The translations under genes were made by a program, and so were the position numbers. The notes below the pieces were generated by a model. The model saw only the letters and a program-made list of their open reading frames with translations. It did no database searches and had not been told where the DNA came from. DNA of 64,000 bases from Acidisoma sp. PAMC 29798 (GTDB taxonomy: Bacteria; Pseudomonadota; Alphaproteobacteria; Acetobacterales; Acetobacteraceae), in contig NZ_CP126994.1 in the NCBI RefSeq assembly GCF_030252425.1, forward strand, positions 3,777,001-3,841,000. Reading direction: 5' to 3'. Shown here piece by piece: positions 19,501 to 27,680 of the stretch (within the stretch, counting starts at the first letter, position 1; each line of letters opens with the position of its first letter).

Positions 19501-20043
19501 AAGCTGCGCGGCTCGGTCGGCCATCTCAACAAGGAAGGGCGCGAGCGGCTGACCGCCGCTTTCGTGGAAATCGACAAGCATTTCCAGCAGCTTTACACGC
19601 GCATGTTCGGCGGTGGCCGGGCCCATCTGGCCCTCGTTGGCTCGGATGATCCGCTGGAGGCAGGCTTGGAGATCTTCGCCCAGCCGCCGGGTAAGAAGCT
19701 CGCAGCCCTCTCGCTACTGTCGGGTGGGGAGCAGGCGCTGACCGCCCTGTCCCTCATCTTCGCGGTGTTCCGCTGCAATCCGGCGCCGCTCGCCGTGCTC
19801 GATGAGGTCGATGCGCCGCTGGACGACGCCAATGTCGAACGTCTCTGCACCCTGCTGAACGATGTGGTGCGGGAAACGGGAACGCGCTTCCTCGTCGTCA
19901 CCCATCACCACCACACCATGGCGCGGATGGACCGCCTCTATGGCGTCACGATGATGGAGCGCGGCGTGTCGCGCCTGTTGTCGGTCGATCTCAGCCGGGC
20001 TGTTGCGATGACCGAGCCATCACCCAGGATGGCCGCCGAGTAG
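16573..20043 (+). CDS. smc: Chromosome partition protein SMC
   Basis: 1156-residue condensin ATPase. N-terminal head with Walker A GPNGCGKSN (about residues 33-41) and RSLRGGEMDDIIFAG; two very Ala/Arg/Glu-rich coiled coils (about 165-500 and 640-970); a hinge (about 506-635, starting GGSSGWPPMVDAL); C-terminal head with signature LSGGEQALTALSL near 1048 and Walker B LAVLDEVDAPLD near 1072. Full family length. It folds and segregates the chromosome with ScpA and ScpB, which are not here. Follows the DsbA-like gene by six bases. The high alanine content follows the GC-rich genome. Confidence 0.96.
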   Translation: MAARLARLRIAGFKSFADTTSLDILPGLTGIIGPNGCGKSNIVDALRWAMGEASARSLRGGEMDDIIFAGTTARPSRNIAEVTVTLEEAAGVVPPPHHEQAELEITRRIERGSGSQYRVNGREFRARDVQTLFADLASGARSCAMVGQGRVAAIVGAKPEERRAILEEAAGIAGLSARRHEAELKLRATEANLQRADDLRGQVEVQLQALQRQARQAARYRTLSVSIRTAEAEFIAIQHLRAERNREEARQALVAARAAAEAATAACQAAMTQHGAGEGTLPPLRMAEAEARTALERQRVAAEHLAAEDGRARAAIAAATQRLDHATRDLERARALMNDAAAAERRLATEDAALAIAETESAARLVAAETAMRVAAEAAREAEAASQSAVERNAALTAQSQTLTQRLQQAEQRARRLIEQVARLIADRDRLAVDLVPAEKLVEARDAVTTAEAARTTASARLDAAERARQAAQAALTSARERGHTTEAAATKLRTEIRALTEILSVGGSSGWPPMVDALTVPPGLEAALGAALGEELGAAANPEAARHWRELPPSETEAELPEGCTPLAGLVGGPAALGRALSRIALASAEAAPDLQAQLQPGQTIVSEAGGVWRWDGYTVRAGTPTSATVRLTQRNRLARLKEDGARADAAAAEARTAQDAAQAAERTSVAEEQAARASRRDTELAAEKSRATSTSLAARAAAAEARLGGVATQVETAEPEKREAEAALAASKAEAAALPDLSLMRAEAERARATLTAARREEAESRARHDGLVRDIALRTQRRQALARERESWAERAQSSAAHIADLDQRRAEAAADHAAVAGAPARLAAERGEQAERLAEAEAQHTAAVARLSAAEAEARAAEKASRAAETAQVLARETMLRAEGALAQADHAWGTVAERVLERLGVNPTFPDITGEPTPDAEERGRRRFERLTKERDEMGPVNLRAEIEAEELGRQIALIESEKGDLTEAIAKLRGSVGHLNKEGRERLTAAFVEIDKHFQQLYTRMFGGGRAHLALVGSDDPLEAGLEIFAQPPGKKLAALSLLSGGEQALTALSLIFAVFRCNPAPLAVLDEVDAPLDDANVERLCTLLNDVVRETGTRFLVVTHHHHTMARMDRLYGVTMMERGVSRLLSVDLSRAVAMTEPSPRMAAE

Positions 20044-20073
20044 GGTGGAAGCGCGCAGCGTGATCCGCCGCCC
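20042..20073. repeat. Partial ~30-bp palindromic repeat
   Basis: TAGGGTGGAAGCGCGCAGCG, followed by GATCCGCCGCCC, overlaps the smc stop codon. It is a degenerate copy of the short repeat family and lies between the convergent smc and atpF genes. Confidence 0.5.
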
Positions 20074-20085
20074 AATGGTGGCGCG

Positions 20086-20610
20086 TTACGCCGCGCGGCG
20101 GGTGAAAGCGCTCGGAATTTCCGCGATGGCGTGATCCACCAGTGCCGCGTCTTCGGCCGGGGTCAGGGCACCGTCGCGCAAGGCCTGCGCCGTCGCGGCA
20201 ATAGCCACATCGGTCGCGATTGACCGCACCTCGGCAATGGCCGAAGCCTCGGCGGCGGCGATGCGCTCATGCGCCATACGTTCCCGCCCGCGGGTGCGCA
20301 TCTCAGCCTCTGCCGCCAATTCCTTGGCGAAACGCGCCGCTTCTTCCTTGGCACGGGCCAGCATGTCCCGCGCTTCGACCAGCGCCTCATCCCGGCGGCG
20401 CTTGGCGTCGGCCAGCATGACCTCGGCCTCGGCCTTCAGCCGCGCCGCCTCATCCAAGGCGAGCCGCACGCCATCGGCGCGCGCATCCAGCATCTTCTCG
20501 ATGACCGTGAGGATCTTGCGGCCGAATAGGGCCGCGAAGATCAGAACCGAGATGAAGACCCAGAAGGTGCCGTGGAACCACGGCGTGCTGGCGAGGGATT
20601 CGTATTCCAT
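20086..20610 (-). CDS. atpF: ATP synthase F0 subunit b
   Basis: 174 residues: one N-terminal membrane helix (FWVFISVLIFAALFGRKI, about residues 16-34), then a long charged coiled coil rich in Ala, Glu and Arg. It forms the peripheral stalk with b'. Last gene of the operon atpI-atpB-atpE-b'-b, twelve bases after b'. The alphaproteobacterial split arrangement puts the F1 genes elsewhere; none is present here. Confidence 0.93.
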   Translation of the reverse strand: MEYESLASTPWFHGTFWVFISVLIFAALFGRKILTVIEKMLDARADGVRLALDEAARLKAEAEVMLADAKRRRDEALVEARDMLARAKEEAARFAKELAAEAEMRTRGRERMAHERIAAAEASAIAEVRSIATDVAIAATAQALRDGALTPAEDAALVDHAIAEIPSAFTRRAA

Positions 20611-20622
20611 CTGCGGCTATCC

Positions 20623-21219
20623 TTAGGCTTGGCCGTACGCGGCGAGCGCCGTGTCGAGGCCTGGGCCGAGCAGCGCGTCATTGGCTGGCGCGCCGGTCAA
20701 CCGGGCCAGAAGAAGGCTCGACACTTCTTGCGCGACCGGCCGGATGGCCGCCATGGCGCTGGCCCGTGCCGCCGCGATCTGGGTTTCGGCCTGGGCCAAC
20801 TGCGCATCGAGCTTGGCAGAAACCTCGGCCGCGTCCTTCGCGGCCTCAGCCTTCGCCGTCTCGATCGCCGTATTGATCTCAGACTGAGCCGCCTCGCGCG
20901 CCGACTTGATGGCGTCCCGCAACTCGGCAATGGCGGCATCGGCCTGCGCCTTGGCGATTCGGGCCGCGTTCAGATCGGCCTCGATCCCCTGGGCGCGATC
21001 GGCCAGCACCGTCCCCACGGCGGGCAGCGCCCAACGGGACAGGATGAAATACAGCGCCACCATGATGATCACCAGCCACACGACTTCGCTGCCGGTCAGA
21101 GGATTCTTGAAATCCATCTGAGGCATTTTCGAGCCGCCCCCTTCCTGCGCCAGAGCGGCGACGGGCGTGAGGAACGGCAGAAACAGAAGTGCGGATGCGG
21201 TGGTCAGGAAGCGGCGCAT
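20623..21219 (-). CDS. atpG: ATP synthase F0 subunit b'
   Basis: 198 residues; diverged second b subunit typical of alphaproteobacteria and photosynthetic bacteria. It starts with a signal-like stretch (MRRFLTTASALLFLPFLTPV), then a Gly-rich spacer, the real membrane helix EVVWLVIIMVALYFIL near residues 45-62, and a coiled coil. The extra N-terminal hydrophobic segment is known in b' of related species. Gap of five bases to atpE. The symbol follows common alphaproteobacterial use and is sometimes written atpF2 or atpX. Confidence 0.9.
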   Translation of the reverse strand: MRRFLTTASALLFLPFLTPVAALAQEGGGSKMPQMDFKNPLTGSEVVWLVIIMVALYFILSRWALPAVGTVLADRAQGIEADLNAARIAKAQADAAIAELRDAIKSAREAAQSEINTAIETAKAEAAKDAAEVSAKLDAQLAQAETQIAAARASAMAAIRPVAQEVSSLLLARLTGAPANDALLGPGLDTALAAYGQA

Positions 21220-21224
21220 GTCGA

Positions 21225-21458
21225 TCAGGTAAAGAGGATGACCAGCGCGATAACGAGCGCGTACAGGGCGACCGCTTCCGTCAGCGCGAAGCCCAGCAGC
21301 ACGTCGCGGAACATCTTGTCGCGGGCGGCCGGGTTACGGCCGACGGCGGAGACGAAGGCGCCGAACAGATTGCCAATACCCACGCCGGCACCGGCAACGC
21401 CGATGGTCGCGAGGCCTGCGCCGATGTCCTTGGCGAGAAGCGCAGAATTGATGTCCAT
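21225..21458 (-). CDS. atpE: ATP synthase F0 subunit c
   Basis: 77-residue hairpin of two membrane helices joined by the polar loop R41-N-P. The proton-carrying acid is Glu61 in GFALTEAVALYALV. The first helix is Gly/Ala-rich (GAGLATIGVAGAGVGIGN) as needed for ring packing. It lies between atpB (27 bases) and b' (five bases). Confidence 0.95.
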   Translation of the reverse strand: MDINSALLAKDIGAGLATIGVAGAGVGIGNLFGAFVSAVGRNPAARDKMFRDVLLGFALTEAVALYALVIALVILFT

Positions 21459-21485
21459 AATCCTAGTGTCCTTTCAGAATTCAGA

Positions 21486-22238
21486 TCAATGCATATGCAC
21501 GGCGTCGTGCAGATACAGGCAGGTCAGGATGGCGAAGACATAGGCCTGGAGACATGCCACCAGCACCTCCAGCCCCATCAACGCCACGTTCAGACCAAGG
21601 GGAATGATGGAAGCGACCGCGCCGAACACGCCGAGGCTCGCCGTGAGCAAGATCATGAAGCCGGCGAAGACCTCAAGCATCACGTGGCCGGCGGTCATAT
21701 TGGCGAAGAGACGCACAGAGAGCGAAACCGGCCGCGACAGGTAGGAGATGATCTCGATCGGCACCAGCAGCGGCAGCAGCCAGCCGGGCACGCCATCGGG
21801 GACGAAGAATTTGAGGAAGCGGAAGCCGTGGACATAGAACCCGACCGCGGTCGAGAACAGGAACACGAACAAGGCCATCGTCAGCGTCACCACGATCCCG
21901 CTGGTGAAGGCGAAGAAATAGGGGAAGAGGCCGAGCAGATTGCCGAGCAGAATGAAGATGAACAGGGTGAAGACGAGGGGGAAGAACTTCCGTCCCTCCG
22001 GCCCGATCGTATCCACGCACATATTATAGATGAATTCGTAAATAATCTCGACCAGGGACTGCAAGCGGCCGGGCACGACAGCGCGCGCGCGCAGACCGAC
22101 AGCGAATAGCACGACGACGATCGCACTCGCGACGAGCATCATCTCGTTCGCATTGGTGAAATTGACCGAAGCCCCAATAGGCCCAAGCCCCGAGGTCAAT
22201 CGGAATTGGCCAAGAGCGTCGATCGAAGGACCAGCCAT
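21486..22238 (-). CDS. atpB: ATP synthase F0 subunit a
   Basis: 250 residues with five or six membrane helices. The essential stator arginine lies in RPVSLSVRLFANMTAGHV, and the last helices end LVACLQAYVFAILTCLYLHDA, as in the family. Forms the proton channel against the c ring. Second gene of the operon, 21 bases after atpI. Confidence 0.95.
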   Translation of the reverse strand: MAGPSIDALGQFRLTSGLGPIGASVNFTNANEMMLVASAIVVVLFAVGLRARAVVPGRLQSLVEIIYEFIYNMCVDTIGPEGRKFFPLVFTLFIFILLGNLLGLFPYFFAFTSGIVVTLTMALFVFLFSTAVGFYVHGFRFLKFFVPDGVPGWLLPLLVPIEIISYLSRPVSLSVRLFANMTAGHVMLEVFAGFMILLTASLGVFGAVASIIPLGLNVALMGLEVLVACLQAYVFAILTCLYLHDAVHMH

Positions 22239-22259
22239 AAACGTTTCCCAGCAGCCGCT

Positions 22260-22565
22260 TTAGGTCTTGTCACCCGGGCCCACCGCCCGGATCAGATTAC
22301 GTATCCCCGCCGCCGCGCCGATCGGCACGAAAGCAATCATAAACCAAGGCCGCGTGTGCAACAGCCGATCCAAACCCCAACCGATGACCACGGCGATTAC
22401 GAGTGCCGCAACCATTTCCACGCCCAGCCGCATCGCCAGCCGAATGGCATTGCCCTCGGAATTATCCGGTGGCTTGCCCGGGCTCGGCGGCTTGTCCATG
22501 CCGGCTTGATCGCGCGCCGAGGCTAAACGTTCCTCGAATGACTTTTCCTCGCGACCGCCGACCAT
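22260..22565 (-). CDS. atpI: AtpI-like ATP synthase accessory protein
   Basis: 101 residues: a charged N-terminus, then two hydrophobic helices (MVAALVIAVVIGWGLDRLL and FMIAFVPIGAAAGIRNLI), the AtpI/AtpQ-type Gly-rich hairpin. It helps assemble the c ring or imports magnesium in other bacteria, and is not essential. First gene of the operon, which fixes the identification. Confidence 0.9.
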   Translation of the reverse strand: MVGGREEKSFEERLASARDQAGMDKPPSPGKPPDNSEGNAIRLAMRLGVEMVAALVIAVVIGWGLDRLLHTRPWFMIAFVPIGAAAGIRNLIRAVGPGDKT

Positions 22566-22623
22566 GACCCTGCCCCCACATCACGTCTGACCCGCCAAAA
22601 TCGGGCTGGCCCAGGGCACCCGT

Positions 22624-22652
22624 CTGCTACCGACGCCCCCCTACTGTGTCAA
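22624..22652 (-). promoter_or_regulatory. Putative promoter of the atp F0 operon
   Basis: Minus strand TTGACA, 17-base spacer containing six Gs in a row, then TAGCAG. The -35 is perfect, the -10 weak. A start site would lie about 50 bases before atpI. A nearly identical -35 and spacer start occurs at 46954. Confidence 0.5.
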
Positions 22653-22701
22653 GGACATGAAGACGACAACAGGTGCTGGCACGGCAGGCTTATAAGGGTA
22701 C

Positions 22702-23061
22702 TCAGCCGCCTCGGTAGGTGCTGTAGCCGTAGGGCGAAAGGATGAGGGGAATGTGGTAATGGCCGCTCGGTTCGGTGACCCGAAAGCGGATGGCGATCCG
22801 GTCGTAGAAGCTGTCCTGGCCGAGGCGCCGCTGATAGGCATCGGCTTCGAAGACCACCTCATAAGTCGCGGCTTCGAGCGGAATGACAGTCTGGTCGAGC
22901 AGCCAACGGCCGCCTTCGTCGGTCATCCAATGGCCCAGCATAACGCGGTCACCCGCCGCATCGATGCGCGCCAGAGTAAAAGCAAGCCCGTCGCCCGCAC
23001 GCCCGCGCGCCGTGTCCAGCACATGCAGACTCAGACGCCCTTTTGTCGCATCGGCACTCAC
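22702..23061 (-). CDS. uraH: 5-hydroxyisourate hydrolase
   Basis: 119-residue transthyretin-like protein that opens 5-hydroxyisourate to OHCU in uric acid breakdown. Seen are LSLHVLDTARG at the N-terminus (catalytic His), the middle Arg-containing strand, and the C-terminal YGYSTYRGG, which ends in Gly where the family usually has Ser. Its ATG overlaps the uraD stop by four bases, so it is the second gene of a uraD-uraH operon. No urate oxidase or allantoinase lies in the window. Confidence 0.94.
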   Translation of the reverse strand: MSADATKGRLSLHVLDTARGRAGDGLAFTLARIDAAGDRVMLGHWMTDEGGRWLLDQTVIPLEAATYEVVFEADAYQRRLGQDSFYDRIAIRFRVTEPSGHYHIPLILSPYGYSTYRGG

Positions 23062-23621
23062 GTCATCGCATCCGTGCAGGCGGCATCGTCGATCAGGGCG
23101 TCGAGGCGGAAGCCCGCGATCTTCACCACCTCCGCCATCGCCGTCTCCTGCTCGTCCTCGGGGGTCGCCTCGAAGCGTTGGGTCATCGCCGCCAGAATGG
23201 CCGCGCGGTCGCGTACGCCGCGCACGGCGATGATGAAGGGAAAGCCGAACCGTTCGAAATAGGCGAGGTTCATCGCCGCGAAGGCGGTTTCCTCATCCCC
23301 CGCCAAGTGGTCGAGCCCCATGCCGGCCTGCTCGTTCCGTGAATTCTCGGTGAGATCATCGGTGCGCGGTTTGGCGCTGCCCAGCATGGGGTGGGCCGCC
23401 AGCAACGCCACGCGATCTTCCACGGCCGCGCAATGAACCGCCGCCGTCATCGCACTGAGCATCGCTCGCCTGGAGTGGAACGGGCGCGCGGCCGCCACCC
23501 GCTCAGCGATCCAGGGCGTACGCTCGAAAACATCCCCAAACCGACCCACGAACGCGCCCACCGAGAGGTCGTTGACGGCCCAGAGTGGGATCGGATGAGA
23601 GCCGTCCGAACTTTCCATCAT
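23058..23621 (-). CDS. uraD: OHCU decarboxylase
   Basis: 187-residue 2-oxo-4-hydroxy-4-carboxy-5-ureidoimidazoline decarboxylase, giving (S)-allantoin after UraH. The catalytic His is in AAHPMLG; the family segment LTENSRNEQAGMGLDHL follows and the helix FGFPFIIAVRG closes the site. The start is ATG 23621 or 23618; upstream codons to 23663 look non-homologous. Faces the sugar-type importer genes across a 239-base promoter region. Confidence 0.93.
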   Translation of the reverse strand: MMESSDGSHPIPLWAVNDLSVGAFVGRFGDVFERTPWIAERVAAARPFHSRRAMLSAMTAAVHCAAVEDRVALLAAHPMLGSAKPRTDDLTENSRNEQAGMGLDHLAGDEETAFAAMNLAYFERFGFPFIIAVRGVRDRAAILAAMTQRFEATPEDEQETAMAEVVKIAGFRLDALIDDAACTDAMT

Positions 23622-23717
23622 TTGTGCTGGTTCACATCTTTTGCCACTGAAGTAACGACGCAATCTTGATGGACGATCAAGACCATAAATGATGATGTTC
23701 GGTGCTCACGGCAGACA

Positions 23718-23747
23718 TTGACACAACAAAAGACCGAGTACCACATA
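23718..23747 (+). promoter_or_regulatory. Weak promoter candidate for the FrcB-like gene
   Basis: A TTGACA at 23718 is followed after 18 bases by CACATA. Further on, CGCTCG and CGAGCG (23752-23769) form a six-pair palindrome that could be an operator. The rest of the 23622-23860 gap shows only the GGGAGA ribosome binding site at about 23850. Confidence 0.3.
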
Positions 23748-23860
23748 CGCCCGCTCGAGTTCGCGAGCGCGCCGATGGGCCAAGCCGTCGGCGCCATGAT
23801 AATGCGCTGCGGGCCGATGTCCTAGCCGGACGACGTCCATGCGGTTTTTGGGAGAATAAG

Positions 23861-24955
23861 ATGGACGATGATCAAGGCCGCACAACGGTCGATTCGGCTG
23901 AACTCACCAAGGGCTTCCAGCGCCGCGGTATGTTGACCGGCGCCATTGCCGGCTCGGCCGCCGCCATACTGGCAGGCCTCGCCTCGAAGGCCCGCGCGGC
24001 GGAAGGCGCGTTCCCGGAGCATCCCCGTTGGAAGTTCGTCTTCGTCAACCATGTGACGACGAACCCCTTCTTCGTGCCGACCCAGTACGGCATCGCCGAT
24101 GCCTGCAAGCTGCTCGGCTGCACCTATCAGTGGACGGGTTCCGCCACCAGCGACGCCGGCCAGATGGTCAATGCCATGAACGCCGCCATCGCCGGCAAGG
24201 CCGATGCCATCGCCACCTGCCTCGTCGATCCGAAGGCGTTCGACGCGCCGACGGAACGCGCCATGAACGCCGGCATTCCGGTCTTCGCCTATAATGCGGA
24301 CGTGCCCCTGGGCGCCCCGAACAAGCGCCTCGCCTATATCGGCCAGGATCTTTACAAGGCCGGCTATAACATGGGCCTGCGCATCGCCAGCGAAGTGGAC
24401 GGCGGCAAGGTTGCCCTGTTCATCGCGACGCCCGGCCAGCTCAACATCCAGCCGCGCTTTGACGGCGCCAAGGATGCCATCGCGAAGTCCGGCAAGCCGA
24501 TCACCGTCGAAGAAGTGGCGAGCGGCCCGACGCTGAACGAAGAGATCAGCAAGGTGAAGGCCTATTACCTTGGCCATCAGGACGTGAAGGGCATGTATGC
24601 CGTCGACGGCGGCACCACGCTGGGCGTCGCCGAGTGCATGAAGCAGTACGGCCTCGCCGCGAAGGGCATTCATGGCGGCGGTTTCGACCTGCTGCCCCGC
24701 ACGCTTGAGATCATCAACGAAGGCGAGTGCGATTTCACCATCGATCAGCAGCCCTACCTCCAGGGCTTCTACACGGTGATGGAGATGTTCATGTTCAAGG
24801 CGTCCGGCGGCCTCGTGGGTCCGGCGGATATCAACACCGGCCTGAAGTTCGTCACCAAGGATACGGTCAAGCCGTATCTCGCGAGCAAGACCCGCTACGA
24901 AGGCAATTCGGGCGAGGCACAGATCGTGGCGTCCACGGGCCCCGTCGGTGGCTAA
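23861..24955 (+). CDS. Sugar ABC transporter substrate-binding protein (FrcB-like)
   Basis: 364-residue periplasmic binding protein of the Peripla_BP_4 (ribose/fructose) fold. N-terminal export signal with a twin-arginine-like FQRRGMLTG and a long Ala-rich core to about residue 47. The ligand-binding fold starts WKFVFVNHVTTNPFF and continues with MNAAIAGKADAIATC. The ATG at 23861 has GGGAGA upstream and is preferred over reading back to 23702. First gene of a binding protein-permease-ATPase operon. Ligand unknown; the layout resembles the FrcBCA fructose system, while the divergent uraD-uraH might hint at a ureide or nucleoside-derived ligand. Confidence 0.87.
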   Translation: MDDDQGRTTVDSAELTKGFQRRGMLTGAIAGSAAAILAGLASKARAAEGAFPEHPRWKFVFVNHVTTNPFFVPTQYGIADACKLLGCTYQWTGSATSDAGQMVNAMNAAIAGKADAIATCLVDPKAFDAPTERAMNAGIPVFAYNADVPLGAPNKRLAYIGQDLYKAGYNMGLRIASEVDGGKVALFIATPGQLNIQPRFDGAKDAIAKSGKPITVEEVASGPTLNEEISKVKAYYLGHQDVKGMYAVDGGTTLGVAECMKQYGLAAKGIHGGGFDLLPRTLEIINEGECDFTIDQQPYLQGFYTVMEMFMFKASGGLVGPADINTGLKFVTKDTVKPYLASKTRYEGNSGEAQIVASTGPVGG

Positions 24956-25040
24956 GTCTGTCGGCGGCTAAGTCTAAAGGCGGGCGCCGCTATGGCGCCC
25001 GCCTCCTTCGCCTGCGGGCGTCTATGATATTGGAACCAAC

Positions 25041-26059
25041 GTGAGCGCAAATTTACAGCAGCCCCTCAAGGCCGAAGCCCCGGTCAGGCGACCGCCGGGT
25101 TTTGGTGAGCGGGCCCTCTTCAATTTCCTGCGGATCCGGGAAGCCAGTATTCTGGTCGTCGCGATCCTGCTCATCATTTATTTCGAGAGCTCGAACAGCA
25201 ACTTCCTGACCAATGCGAATCTGCAGACGCTGTCGCAGTTCATCTCCGCCCCCGTGGTCATCGCCTGCGGCGAGATCATGCTGCTGATCTGCGGCGAGAT
25301 CGATCTGTCCGTCGGCATGGTCTTCGCGCTTGCGCCCTTCATCATGTATTTCGGAACGACGCTCGGCCTGCCGCTGATCCTGTCGATGATCCTGGCCTTG
25401 GTCGTGGCCTCGGGCATCGGCTTCATCAACGGCTTCATCACCGTCAAGCTCCGCGTCCCCTCCTTCGTCACCACGCTCGGCACGCTGTTCCTCATCAATG
25501 GCCTGACGCTCACGCTGTCCAAGGGCTTCCCCGTCGATACCCCCACCAACGGTCTCTTCACCGTCCTGATGGGCAATGCCGGCTATGCCGAGATCATCTG
25601 GGCAGTCGTTGTCGTCGCCATCATGCATGTCGTCCTGCGCAAGACGCGCTGGGGCCTGCATACCATCGCGGTCGGCGGCAACCTGCTCGGCGCCGCGGAA
25701 TCCGGCATTAACGTGCCCCGCGTGAAGATCGGCAACTTCATGCTGACCAGCGTGCTCGGCGCCCTCGCCGGCATCCTGGAGGCCTCGCGCATCGGCTCGA
25801 TCGATCCGCTGGCCGGCGGCACCAATATGATGTTCCTCGCGGTGGCGGCGAGCGTCATCGGCGGCACCTCCCTCATGGGCGGCGCAGGCACGATCATCGG
25901 CGGCCTGTTCGGTGGCCTCGTGCTGGGCGTGTTGCAGGATGGCTTCACCATCGACGGCATCAACGCCTTCACCTTCGACATGATCATCGGCGGCGCCATT
26001 CTGCTCGCCATGATCTTCAACATCCATTTCGCGCGGCTGCGCACCATGGGACGGCGTTC

Positions 26060-26063
<4 letters not shown>
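25041..26063 (+). CDS. Sugar ABC transporter permease (FrcC/RbsC-like)
   Basis: 340-residue membrane protein with eight to ten helices. Family marker GEIDLSVGMVFAL and the EAA-like GGTSLMGGAGTIIGGLFGG are present. It begins with GTG at 25041; the 85-base gap to the binding protein contains a CGGGCGCC-type inverted repeat at about 24977-25003 that may trim downstream expression. Its stop overlaps the ATPase ATG by four bases. Confidence 0.88.
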
Positions 26064-26854
<791 letters not shown>

Positions 26855-26858
26855 GTTC

Positions 26859-26932
26859 GGCGGATAACGCTGCGCTCATCCGCCCTACAGGGGTACGGCC
26901 TCGTAGGGTGGATGAGCGCAGCGTTATCCACC
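26859..26932. repeat. Inverted pair of ~30-bp repeats
   Basis: 26859-26888 is the reverse complement of 26903-26932 with few mismatches (GTAGGGTGGATGAGCGCAGC core). Together they could form a ~30-bp hairpin with a 14-base loop four bases after the FrcA-like stop, a plausible terminator for that operon. Confidence 0.75.
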
Positions 26933-26963
26933 ATCAAGCCTCCTCCGTCTTGCAATCCAGGCC

Positions 26964-27027
26964 CCAGAGGATGATGAGTTACCGGACCGCTACCGTCCTG
27001 TATGACTATGCGCGCATCATCCTCTGG
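26964..27027. promoter_or_regulatory. 13-bp perfect inverted repeat upstream of the NifU-type gene
   Basis: CCAGAGGATGATG (26964-26976) and CATCATCCTCTGG (27015-27027) are perfect complements, separated by 38 bases and ending 17 bases before the ATG. The right arm may lie in the ribosome binding region. It could be a regulator site or an mRNA stem. Confidence 0.45.
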
Positions 27028-27044
27028 AATGGGCTGTGACATCC

Positions 27045-27602
27045 ATGTTCATCGAAACCGAAGGCACCCCGAACCCCGCCACCCTGAAGTTCCTTCCGGG
27101 CCGCGATGTCATGGGTTCGTCCACCGCCGATTTCGCGTCTTCGGACGCCGCGCGGCGCAGCCCGCTCGCCAGCGCGCTGTTCACCATCCCCGGCATTTCC
27201 CGCGTGTTCCTCGGCAATGACTTCATCACCGTCACGAAGACCGAGGATGAGGATTGGCCGGAGTTGAAGCCGCAGGTCCTCGGCACGCTGATGGATCATT
27301 TCCTGTCGGGTCGCCCAACGATCGAAGCGACCGGCGCCGCTGCCTTGGAAGACGTCTCCCCCGAAGACCAGGAGATTGTGGACCAGATCAAGGAGCTGCT
27401 GGACACGCGCGTGCGACCGGCCGTGGCCAGCGACGGCGGTGACATCGTGTTCCACGGCTATCGGGATGGCGTCGTTACGCTGCATATGCAGGGCGCTTGT
27501 AGCGGCTGCCCCTCCTCCCGCGCGACGTTGAAGCACGGCATCGAGAACATGCTTCGCCATTACGTGCCCGAAGTCGTGTCCGTCGAGCAGGTTGAACTCT
27601 AG
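27045..27602 (+). CDS. NifU-family iron-sulfur protein (Nfu type)
   Basis: 185 residues with an N-terminal Nfu_N domain (MFIETEGTPNPATLKFLPG, about residues 1-90) and a C-terminal NifU domain whose CSGC motif in GACSGCPSS binds a bridging 4Fe-4S cluster between two monomers. It delivers clusters to apoproteins. ATG at 27045 gives the normal family start; GTG at 27036 would add three residues. Same architecture as NfuA/Nfu1-type carriers. It is not linked to the sufU-like gene at 33 kb. Confidence 0.92.
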   Translation: MFIETEGTPNPATLKFLPGRDVMGSSTADFASSDAARRSPLASALFTIPGISRVFLGNDFITVTKTEDEDWPELKPQVLGTLMDHFLSGRPTIEATGAAALEDVSPEDQEIVDQIKELLDTRVRPAVASDGGDIVFHGYRDGVVTLHMQGACSGCPSSRATLKHGIENMLRHYVPEVVSVEQVEL

Positions 27603-27649
27603 CCTCTACGCTGATCTCGCGACGTTGATATGGGCGAGCCGCGTGCTAT

Positions 27650-27675
27650 CAGTTCCCGGCTGTAGCCGGGGACTG
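27650..27675 (+). promoter_or_regulatory. Hairpin covering the ribosome binding site of the nitroreductase gene
   Basis: Bases 27650-27660 pair with 27665-27675 over eleven positions (one G-U) around a TGTA loop. The 3' arm contains GGGGA, the only ribosome binding site for the ATG at 27681. No T-run follows, so a terminator is less likely. Confidence 0.5.
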
Positions 27676-27680
27676 GATTG

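Noticed and set aside
27650-27675. Rho-independent terminator of the NifU-type gene
   Set aside because: The stem is strong, but no T-run follows and the 3' arm holds the next gene's ribosome binding site.
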